Source: Phycisphaerae bacterium (lineage in GTDB: Bacteria > Planctomycetota > Phycisphaerae > WQYP01). Taken from it: a DNA stretch of 5,001 nucleotides. The number at the start of each line of letters is the position of its first letter. Positions within the stretch are counted from its first letter, which is position 1. Below, in pieces: positions 1 through 5,001 of the stretch. The stretch is from assembly GCA_013044065.1 (NCBI GenBank), contig JABEVA010000403.1, forward strand, positions 1 to 5,001, in the 5' to 3' direction. The notes beneath the pieces are model-generated. The model was not told the origin of the DNA. It ran no database searches and worked only from the letters and a program-made list of their open reading frames with translations. Both the position numbers and the translations under genes were made by a program.

Positions 1-332
1 GGACTCACCTGCTCACCTTCCTCGCACAGCGCCCTCTGTGCCCGGAGTTTATCCCACTCTCCATCGGGGATGTTTAACGGCTGTCGTTCTTCGCGTCTTC
101 GTCGCTTCGTGTTTAACCCCGTCGCGCTCCCGCTGATAGCTGATCGCCTGGCGCAGCGCCACCCCCGTTATGTGCCCAATCTTCAAGGTCTTCATCAGCC
201 CGGCTGGGCCTCTCCAGCCGCGACAAATATCTGTTGACCCACGACCTGCGGCCAATCCAACCGGCACCCGCCAAAAAAAAGGGCACGGCCTTTGGCCGTG
301 CCCTGAAAAAATCAGTCGCTGAACTTGCGAAC
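1..332. other. Non-coding region downstream of rpsA, no confident gene
   Basis: I find no gene I can support here. Two very short open readings touch the left edge. One is a plus frame ending in TAA at 75-77. The other is a minus frame over about 1-100 that reads through charged residues (IPDGEWDKLRAQRALCEEGEQ) without an obvious start. Either could be the end of a neighbouring gene, but neither is long enough to decide. The region also holds a CTTCG-rich tract at about 84-109, flanked by two copies of TGTTTAAC (71-78 and 110-117), and a GCTGAT-type short repeat at 132-145. The rpsA terminator sits at 273-303. The ORFs that cross this region lack family features and overlap the terminator or rpsA, so I treat them as chance. 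Confidence 0.5.
273..303 (-). terminator. Intrinsic terminator of rpsA
   Basis: Read on the minus strand, a perfect 10-bp GC-rich stem (GGGCACGGCC pairing with GGCCGTGCCC, plus positions 281-290 and 294-303) closes a 3-nt loop and is followed at once by eight T residues (273-280). It lies about 30 nt past the rpsA stop codon, the expected place for a Rho-independent terminator. The plus-strand reading has no T tract after the stem, so it should act in the minus direction only. Confidence 0.93.
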
Positions 333-2042
333 TTAGCCTTCCAATCCGCCTTTGAACTTGCGGGCAGGTTTGCTCTCTTCGCCCTGATCTTCACCCTGTT
401 GCGCCCGTTTCAGCGAAAGCCCGATTTTGCGGTCTTCCAGATCCACACGGATTATTTTGACCTCCAACTCATCACCGAGTTTGACCACATCCTGCGGATT
501 TTCAACCTTATGGTCGGAAATCTCACTGATGTGCAAAAGGCCTTCCAGTTCGGGTTCAAGTTCCACAAAAACCCCGAAGTTGGTGATCTTGGTTACCTTG
601 CCCTTGACGATCATGCCCGGATGATAATTGGATGGGATGGCGTGAACCCACGGATCTTCGGTCAGTTGCCGCAGGCCCAGAGCGACGCGGTTTTTCTCCT
701 GATCCACACTCAAAACGACGCACTGAATTTCATCACCCTTTTTAAGCGCTTCGCTGGGGTGGGTGATTTTCTTGGTCCAACTGATGTCACTCACATGCAG
801 CAGGCCATCGATGCCTTCTTCAATCTCGACAAATGCGCCGTAGTTGGTCAAATTGCGCACCTTGCCGGAAACCACGGTTCCCGCCGGATATTTTTCGCCC
901 AGGACCGTCCACGGATTGGCTTCGGTTTGCTTGATGCCCAGGCTGATTTCCTGCTTGTTTTTGTCGACTTCCAGAACCACCACATCAATTTCCTCGCCCA
1001 CCGAAAGCATTTCGCTGGGGTGATTGATGCGTTTGGTCCAACTCATTTCGGAAATATGCACCAGACCTTCGACACCTTCTTCGAGCTTCACAAAGGCACC
1101 GTAAGTCATGATGTTGGTAATCGTGCCCTTGAGCCGGCTGCCGACAATGTATTTCTCTTCGACTTGTTCCCATGGAGAAGCCTGCTTTTGCTTGAGGCCC
1201 AGCGCTATTTTTTCCCGCTCGCGGTCTATATTCAGCACCACTACTTCAATCTCCTGATCCAGCTTCACCAGATCACTGGGGTGATTCACGCGGCCCCAGC
1301 TCATATCCGTAATGTGCAGCAGGCCGTCCACACCGCCCAAATCCACAAACGCGCCAAAATCGGCAATGTTTTTGACCGTGCCTTTGCGCGTCTGGCCCAC
1401 CTGAATATCATCAAAAAGCTTTTGCTTGGCTTCAATGCGATGCTTTTCCAAAAGCTTGCGCCGCGAAATGACGATGTTCTTACGTTCCAAATCAATTTTT
1501 AGGATTTCCGCGTCAATGACCCGGCCGACGAATTCGCCTATTTCACCCGGTCGGCGGATATCCACCTGCGAGGCGGGAAGAAACACCGGAACCCCAATAT
1601 CCACCAGCAGCCCGCCCTTGATCTTGCGGGTTACTTTACCGGAGACAGGATCGCCTTCCTTTTTGGTCTGCACAATCGATTCCCAGCCGCGAATACGATC
1701 CGCCTTGCGTTTGGAAATCTGCACCAGGCCGTTTTCCGATTCCACCTGTTCCAGAAGCACATCTATTTCATCACCGATTTCCACCTCGCCGGGCGAATCA
1801 AACTCACGCGATCGTGAAAGCACACCTTCACTTTTAAGGCCGATTTCCACCACCACATCGTCGCCGCGGATATTGACAATTTTCCCTTTAAGAATAGACC
1901 CGTTGGTAAAGGCCTGACCGCTCTTTTCCATCATCTGCCCAACATCCCCGCCGGGTATCTGGGCGTTGACCACGTTTTGCACTTCCTTACTGGCCGTCTG
2001 GTCGTCCAATCCCAGTTCGTTGAGTAATTTAAAATCCACCAT
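333..2042 (-). CDS. rpsA: 30S ribosomal protein S1
   Basis: Ribosomal protein S1 sits on the small ribosomal subunit and binds mRNA, helping to recruit and unfold leaders that have structured or weak initiation sites. The 569-residue product is close to the usual length of six-domain S1 (E. coli 557). S1 (OB-fold) domains lie at roughly 48-111, 130-195, 215-283, 300-370, 387-457 and 474-545. Domains 3 to 6 carry the classic pattern of (F/Y)GxFV, then GLLH(I/V)S or similar, then an HPS or NPQ turn. Domain 2 has the VFLPASQVD motif typical of the ribosome-anchoring half. A PW pair recurs at 290, 377 and 464, an 87-residue period marking the linkers. A charged tail (550-569) ends the protein. 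The ATG at 2042 is supported by AGAAAGGG (2052-2059), 9 nt upstream. The gene appears to be transcribed alone: a terminator follows, and no cmk gene is visible upstream, although cmk often precedes rpsA elsewhere. The promoter is not resolved. No frameshift or odd residue is seen. Confidence 0.98.
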   Translation of the reverse strand: MVDFKLLNELGLDDQTASKEVQNVVNAQIPGGDVGQMMEKSGQAFTNGSILKGKIVNIRGDDVVVEIGLKSEGVLSRSREFDSPGEVEIGDEIDVLLEQVESENGLVQISKRKADRIRGWESIVQTKKEGDPVSGKVTRKIKGGLLVDIGVPVFLPASQVDIRRPGEIGEFVGRVIDAEILKIDLERKNIVISRRKLLEKHRIEAKQKLFDDIQVGQTRKGTVKNIADFGAFVDLGGVDGLLHITDMSWGRVNHPSDLVKLDQEIEVVVLNIDREREKIALGLKQKQASPWEQVEEKYIVGSRLKGTITNIMTYGAFVKLEEGVEGLVHISEMSWTKRINHPSEMLSVGEEIDVVVLEVDKNKQEISLGIKQTEANPWTVLGEKYPAGTVVSGKVRNLTNYGAFVEIEEGIDGLLHVSDISWTKKITHPSEALKKGDEIQCVVLSVDQEKNRVALGLRQLTEDPWVHAIPSNYHPGMIVKGKVTKITNFGVFVELEPELEGLLHISEISDHKVENPQDVVKLGDELEVKIIRVDLEDRKIGLSLKRAQQGEDQGEESKPARKFKGGLEG

Positions 2043-2503
2043 GAGCGATAACCCTTTCTAAAAAATGTGGCAACACGCTCTTAGCCGCGGAGTATTTTGG
2101 AGGAGGATATCGAAAATGCCCTGATGCGGGTGGGGAGTGCTGCGCGCCGAACACTTTGACATCCGCTTCGCTATGCCGCGAGCGCAAATGCCAGCCTGGA
2201 CCGGTCGCCAGCCAAGCTTGTTCCTGGCCGCCGCACCACGGCGACGAAACATCCAGAAACGTACCAAGGAGAAATTATAACGCCACTGCGGCATGTACGC
2301 AACGCTTCGGGCCTGGCGGAAAAGCATGGGGGGGCACAGGCGGATTCCCGGACCATCCGATCCATGGTTCGTGGCAGCAGCATTGAAATTGCTGACGGCG
2401 ACGGCCATGCCGTTGACCCTGCTATCACCGACATTGATCAGGGCGGAGAGTGAGGTGCTGCCCGACAGGGCGTTGCCAACGTATGCACGAATATACACAA
2501 TAA
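2043..2503. other. rpsA upstream region without recognisable gene
   Basis: About 460 bases with no gene I can support. Open frames exist on both strands, including a 146-codon minus frame ending 15 nt before rpsA. None shows a family motif, a suitable Shine-Dalgarno or sensible composition, and competing frames of similar quality overlap. The stretch should contain the rpsA promoter and leader, read toward lower coordinates, but I see no clear -35/-10 pair. A strong plus-strand GGAGGAGG (2099-2106) is followed 9 nt later by ATG-CCC-TGA, a three-codon frame. An A/T-rich patch (about 2490-2512) could hold a promoter but matches no consensus well. The region may include decayed coding sequence, like the relics immediately to its right. 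Confidence 0.4.
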
Positions 2504-2692
2504 TATATTACCACCAACCGGGTAAGAACAACGTGCAAATTACTCGAAAATCAACGGATTTTCAAAGCGCCCGCAGCAAAATCCGCAGCAGGTGATCAAA
2601 ATGCCGAATTGGCACTGATTGCAGACCGTTGGTCGTTGCTGCCGGAACATATCCGGTTGGCGGTTTTGGTGCTGATCAAGAGTGATGGGTAG
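2504..2692 (+). pseudogene. Startless C-terminal fragment, integrase-tail-like
   Basis: This plus frame is open from the TAA at 2501-2503 to the TAG at 2690-2692 and has no in-frame ATG or GTG. Its last 30 residues (2603-2692) look protein-like: an acidic lead-in, then ELALIADRW, then SLLPEHIR, then a hydrophobic LAVLVLIK end. The pattern of a Trp, a short gap, LPxxIR and a final hydrophobic helix resembles the short C-terminal tails I recall in or beside site-specific integrases and small hypothetical proteins of planctomycete-like genomes. That resemblance is from memory, not a search. The upstream part of any parent gene is missing, so if real this is a relic. It directly abuts the minus-strand AlbA_2-like fragment. 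It could also be a chance open frame. Confidence 0.35.
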
Positions 2693-2841
2693 TGCATGGC
2701 CGCGCACAGCCGCCACGTCGTGCTGCTGCCGCGCTCATACGCATGACCTTCGTATACAAATGGCCGCTTATCCCGCCCGCCGTCAACAGCCACGGCGCCA
2801 TGGCCCTTGGCACGGCAACGCGGTACTCGGGGGTTTCCCCT
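2677..2841 (-). pseudogene. AlbA_2/Schlafen-type domain fragment (relic)
   Basis: AlbA_2 (also called AAA_4 or Schlafen) domains occur in putative DNA/RNA-binding regulators and accessory proteins of mobile regions. On the minus strand, a frame open from 2874 to 2596 contains the stretch GGRDKRPFVYEGHAYERGSS followed by TTWRL. This resembles the end of the AlbA_2 domain, whose members typically read like 'dKPy.y.GraY.RvGSTTr.m', followed by a Y..LL motif. Here that last motif may correspond to YPSLL at about 2679-2693. Family proteins are usually several hundred residues long, while only about 50 residues are recognisable. The expected N-terminal half is absent upstream and nothing family-like continues after 2677. 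I therefore call it a degraded fragment and not a gene. The match is from motif memory and is moderate. Confidence 0.4.
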
Positions 2842-2868
2842 TTGATTCAACTGCGAAGCCAGAGGCAG

Positions 2869-2897
2869 TTGCAATATGTCAGAAAAACGTATACACT
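2869..2897 (+). promoter_or_regulatory. Possible promoter of the AbiE-like operon
   Basis: TTGCAA (2869-2874) matches four of six -35 positions. Seventeen bases later TACACT (2892-2897) matches four of six -10 positions; TATACA at 2890-2895 is an alternative with shorter spacing. Both candidate -10 boxes lie inside the 28-bp dyad at 2878-2905, so a protein bound there would block RNA polymerase, as expected for an autorepressed operon. The assignment is by eye, and the sigma-factor consensus of this organism is unknown. Confidence 0.35.
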
Positions 2898-2905
2898 TTT
2901 CTGAC
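2878..2905. promoter_or_regulatory. Inverted-repeat operator candidate for AbiEi
   Basis: Two perfect 9-bp arms, GTCAGAAAA (2878-2886) and TTTTCTGAC (2897-2905), flank a 10-bp centre with GTATAC exactly in its middle. The whole 28 bp is thus symmetric at 24 positions. It ends 12 nt before the ATG at 2918. AbiEi antitoxins are known to bind inverted repeats in front of their own operon and repress it, so this is the natural candidate operator. The position and symmetry are seen directly; the binding is inferred. If translation began at 2876 instead, the dyad would fall within the first codons. Confidence 0.65.
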
Positions 2906-2917
2906 GAGATTACCGCT

Positions 2918-3550
2918 ATGGACGCCGTGAAACAGATTATTCTTCAACGTATCCGCTCGGGCGGCCGCGGTGCAGTTTTTACGCCCAAAGACTTCCTTGA
3001 CGTGGCGTCACGTTACGCCACCGATCAGGCTCTTTCCCGATTGGTTCGTTCCGGCGGCATCCAGCGTCTGGGCCGCGGCCTCTATTATTATCCCCGCGTC
3101 AATCGCAGGCTGGGAATCGCTCTGTCGCCCGATGTTGATCAAATCGCTCAGGCCATTGGCCGCCAAACCGGCAGTCGCATGGTTCCTTCCGGCGCCGTTG
3201 CCGCCAACATCTTTGGCCTATCCACTCAGGTGCCCGCCAAGTTCGTGTACTTAAGCGATGGGCGTTCCCGGCGTATCCGCATCGACAAGATGGAATTGCA
3301 AATTAAGCATGTCGCTCCAAAAGAGCTGCCTTCTGGCAGCCAGACCAGTGCTTTGGTCTTCCAGGCCTTAAGGTACTTGGGAAAGCCAGCGGTGGATGCG
3401 CATGTCGTGGCGCGGCTTAAGACCGTAATTCGGACGAAAGACAAACTCGAACTGGTCAAAGACGCCCGCTACACCACTGATTGGATCGCCGATGTGGTCC
3501 GGCAGATCGCAGGCCGCACTGGCAAACCGGGGACGGCCGGCTATGGATGA
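2918..3550 (+). CDS. AbiEi-like antitoxin / transcriptional regulator (DUF6088 type)
   Basis: Antitoxins of the AbiE type IV system counter an AbiEii nucleotidyltransferase toxin without stable contact, and repress their own operon through an N-terminal winged helix. The 210-residue product has this layout. FTPKDF is at 21-26, and a wing-like ALSRLVRSGGIQRLGRGLYY segment followed by YP is at 38-59. A second domain follows with SGAVAANIFGLSTQVP (91-106), YLSDGRSRR (111-119) and a basic, helical C-terminal half. This is the pattern of DUF6088/AbiEi proteins. I place the start at 2918 because homologues usually begin only a few residues before the 'I..RI' helix, and because the dyad then lies in the leader. 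The Shine-Dalgarno there is weak (GACGAG). The alternative ATG at 2876 has AGAGG 10 nt upstream and would add 14 residues. The stop overlaps the toxin start by 8 nt (ATGGATGA), which indicates translational coupling. The frame is intact, so the protein may still work as a regulator or as a solitary antitoxin. Confidence 0.85.
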   Translation: MDAVKQIILQRIRSGGRGAVFTPKDFLDVASRYATDQALSRLVRSGGIQRLGRGLYYYPRVNRRLGIALSPDVDQIAQAIGRQTGSRMVPSGAVAANIFGLSTQVPAKFVYLSDGRSRRIRIDKMELQIKHVAPKELPSGSQTSALVFQALRYLGKPAVDAHVVARLKTVIRTKDKLELVKDARYTTDWIADVVRQIAGRTGKPGTAGYG

Positions 3551-3821
3551 ATTCGCACAACGATTAGCCTGCGACCGAGTTGACCTATTCCGTGCTGTAG
3601 CGGCACATCGCGGATTGAGTGCCGCCATCATCGAAAAGGATTTTTGGGTCTGTTGGACATTAAAACGGCTCTTTACGCTGAATCCGCCACCAGCGGGATT
3701 ACTCTTCAAAGGGGGTACTTCGCTCGCCAAGGTATTCAAAGTGATTGAGCGATTTTCGGAAGATATTGACCTATCCTTCAAATGTATGCATAGTTTCCCA
3801 ACCGCCTCACGCCACCTATAA
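3543..3821 (+). pseudogene. Truncated AbiEii-family nucleotidyltransferase toxin
   Basis: AbiEii toxins are DNA polymerase beta-like nucleotidyltransferases; relatives such as MenT act on tRNA ends. Full-length members run to roughly 250-300 residues. This frame gives 92. It starts with family sequence: IEKDFWV at 30-36, the glycine-rich KGGTSL at 56-61, and the metal-binding SEDIDLS at 72-78 with D74 and D76. After F79 (about 3779) the resemblance stops and a 13-residue unrelated tail leads to a stop at 3819-3821. The remaining two thirds, with the later catalytic and substrate-binding residues, are absent. Only 57 bases separate this stop from the convergent coiled-coil gene, so a frameshift cannot hide the rest; a deletion or recombination at about 3780 is more likely. 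The 8-nt overlap with the antitoxin is the normal bicistronic arrangement. The product is expected to be catalytically dead. Confidence 0.85.
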
Positions 3822-3878
3822 TTACGCCGAGAAGAATGTGATAATCAATATCCATCATGTTATTGCACATGTCGCGGT

Positions 3879-4934
3879 TCATCGTTCCGAAGTCGGCTTA
3901 CGTCCCTGCTCGGCCAGAAGCTGCTGCAAGTGAGCCAGTTGCTTGGCGCTGGCAGATCCTTCGATGGCCCGTACCGCGATTTCCTGTACCTGGGCGTAAG
4001 CCTTTTCCGCCTGCCCCAGCAGTTTGGTCAAACGCTCGGCCTGCTCGGCGACCTGCTGTTCCAGCGAAGTGATCCGCGTGCTTTGCACATTCTTCTGGCC
4101 TTCAAACTCCTGTTTTAACAGTTGCTCGCGGGCCGCAGCTTCCTGTTGCAGGCGTGCGGTGGTTTCCTTGACCACTTTGGCGGTTACGGCATCCAACTCT
4201 TTCGGGAAGGACTCCACCTTTTGCCGCATTTCATTTACCTGCTGTTCCTGGCTCTTGACCATCTGCTGGCGTTGGGCGAGATCCGCCTCCAATTTAGCCT
4301 TGCGTTCGTCCCATTCTTTTTGAGCCTTGGCCATCTGATCGGCGAACTGATCCTTGGCCTGCTGCTGTTCGCGCAAAAAATTGTACCGATATTCTTCCTT
4401 CTCCCGTTCGCGGCGTTTCTGCTCAGCCGCATCGCGTTCTTTCAGTTCCGCTTCGCGCTGTTTCTTCTCCTGCTCCCAGGATTCCCGCGTCTGCGCGACT
4501 TCGCGCTCAAGTTGCTCCTTGGCGGCGGTGATTTCCTGCTCCATTTTTTCACGCTGTCGCGCATGGGCGTCAATTAATGCCGTGAGCGTCGAAGCGGAGC
4601 GCTGTATCTCGTAAATATCTTTAAGTTCCTGCTCTTTGGCGATGATCGCCCGCTGCACCTGCGTATACCGGGCCACCTGTTCTTCAAGCCGATCAGAGAG
4701 CTCGCCCAGCAGCCGCCCGATGCTGGATTTGAGTTCCCCGATCGACTGCACCACGCCGCGATTGGAGAGTTCCTCCGCCGCCGACACTGCTTCCGTAATG
4801 GCTTTGGCGGCGAGTTTCTCTTCCGGTGTTCCCGCAGCCTCGCGACGCTCGGTAACAGCCTTTTCGCTTTCCGCCAAAGTCTCCAGCATCTGTTGTCGAG
4901 CCGGACGTTTCTTGGGGGCAATCTTTTCCGCCAT
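3879..4934 (-). CDS. Conserved long coiled-coil protein, function unknown
   Basis: A 351-residue soluble, highly charged protein without signal peptide or membrane segment. A short basic, proline-containing start (KKRPARQQ, 7-14) precedes about 330 residues of nearly continuous helix. The region at about 120-225 is especially rich in E, K, Q and R (for example EQEKKQREAELKERDAAEQK) and is followed by EEYRYNFLREQQQAKDQF. Later come ESFPKELDAVTAKVVKETTA and a hydrophobic-heptad stretch with KLLGQAEKAYAQVQEIAVRA near 310-330. I recall similar proteins with the same order of motifs (IYEIQRSA, EKERDAAE-like, EEYxYxFxREQQ, FPKELD, AYxQVQ-I-A-KAIEG) in cyanobacteria, planctomycetes and others, always unnamed, so this seems a genuine conserved family. 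The role is unknown; a scaffold or filament is possible but unproven. AGGAGA (4942-4947) lies 7 nt before the ATG at 4934 and settles the start. It converges with the truncated toxin gene, and no terminator is evident at 3822-3878. Confidence 0.85.
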   Translation of the reverse strand: MAEKIAPKKRPARQQMLETLAESEKAVTERREAAGTPEEKLAAKAITEAVSAAEELSNRGVVQSIGELKSSIGRLLGELSDRLEEQVARYTQVQRAIIAKEQELKDIYEIQRSASTLTALIDAHARQREKMEQEITAAKEQLEREVAQTRESWEQEKKQREAELKERDAAEQKRREREKEEYRYNFLREQQQAKDQFADQMAKAQKEWDERKAKLEADLAQRQQMVKSQEQQVNEMRQKVESFPKELDAVTAKVVKETTARLQQEAAAREQLLKQEFEGQKNVQSTRITSLEQQVAEQAERLTKLLGQAEKAYAQVQEIAVRAIEGSASAKQLAHLQQLLAEQGRKPTSER

Positions 4935-4941
4935 TTCAGTA

Positions 4942-4947
4942 TCTCCT
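4942..4947 (-). promoter_or_regulatory. Shine-Dalgarno of the coiled-coil gene
   Basis: On the minus strand AGGAGA is spaced 7 nt from the ATG at 4934, an almost ideal ribosome-binding site. It fixes the start of the coiled-coil protein and rules out the overlapping frame that would start at 4987. The leader beyond it (4948-5001) shows no clear promoter boxes before the window ends. Confidence 0.75.
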
Positions 4948-5001
4948 GGTCAAAGGCCAAATCTCGCCAATGGCCGCAAGGATACATCGGCAGTGCAACC
5001 C

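Noticed and set aside
234..1502. 422-codon open frame on the plus strand
   Set aside because: It lies wholly antisense to the repeated S1 domains of rpsA and runs through the rpsA terminator. Its composition is that of a reverse-complement shadow, with no family motif.
2058..2498. 146-codon minus frame just upstream of rpsA
   Set aside because: There is no convincing Shine-Dalgarno or recognisable domain, its composition is rich in Cys, Arg and Trp, and other frames of equal length overlap it. It is probably chance or decayed sequence.
2546..2563. Hairpin GAAAATC-AACG-GATTTTC
   Set aside because: The 7-bp stem is A/T-rich, has no following T tract, and lies within the open fragment 2504-2692. 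It is not a convincing terminator or RNA element.
2293..2595. 100-codon plus frame
   Set aside because: The AAGGAG at 2265-2270 is too far (about 22 nt) from the ATG, the protein lacks family features, and its end overlaps a better-looking frame at 2504-2692.
2749..2757. Second GTATAC site as a further AbiEi half-operator
   Set aside because: The hexamer alone recurs by chance (also near 4663), and the TCAGAAAA-type arms are missing here.
3847..3866. Possible terminator between the truncated toxin and the coiled-coil gene
   Set aside because: Only a 5-bp CAATA/TATTG stem with a 10-nt loop and no T tract on either strand, so it is too weak to call.
4122..4577. Hydrophobic 151-codon plus frame that looks like a membrane protein
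   Set aside because: It is the antisense shadow of Glu/Lys/Gln-rich coiled-coil codons, which read as Leu/Phe-rich on the other strand.
1..5001. tRNA, rRNA, CRISPR array or riboswitch
   Set aside because: I saw no cloverleaf with a T-loop signature, no regularly spaced repeats and no recognisable aptamer core on either strand.

Overview
This window comes from a bacterial chromosome of fairly high GC. It carries one universal housekeeping gene, one conserved coiled-coil gene, and between them a small accessory region that looks eroded. The six-domain ribosomal protein S1, the coiled-coil protein and the type of debris between them are reminiscent of Planctomycetota or a related PVC-type bacterium, probably environmental. 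That placement rests on general resemblance only and is tentative.

Layout. Positions 1-332 hold no convincing gene. They contain a CTTCG-rich tract between two short direct repeats and, at 273-303, a strong intrinsic terminator for the gene to its right. Positions 333-2042 (minus) encode a complete ribosomal protein S1 with six S1 domains and a good Shine-Dalgarno. Positions 2043-2875 are about 830 bases without an intact gene. They carry two apparent protein relics: a short plus-strand C-terminal fragment (2504-2692) resembling tails seen next to integrases, and a minus-strand fragment (about 2677-2841) resembling the end of an AlbA_2/Schlafen-type domain. Positions 2918-3550 (plus) encode an AbiEi-like antitoxin (DUF6088 type). 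A near-perfect 28-bp dyad directly in front of it is the likely operator. Its partner, an AbiEii nucleotidyltransferase toxin, begins at 3543 with an 8-nt overlap but stops after 92 residues, just past the catalytic DxD, so it is a truncated gene. Positions 3879-4934 (minus) encode a 351-residue, highly charged coiled-coil protein preceded by a clear Shine-Dalgarno.

Reading. rpsA and the coiled-coil gene look like the stable chromosomal backbone. The stretch at about 2500-3880 looks like the scar of one or more mobile or defence elements: an intact antitoxin/regulator, a beheaded toxin, and two small fragments on opposite strands that abut each other. The antitoxin and its operator could still work as an autoregulated DNA-binding protein, but the toxin as read here should be inactive. 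I did not find a convincing new system. The most unusual things are the orphaned AbiEi with its operator and the mosaic of relics beside it.
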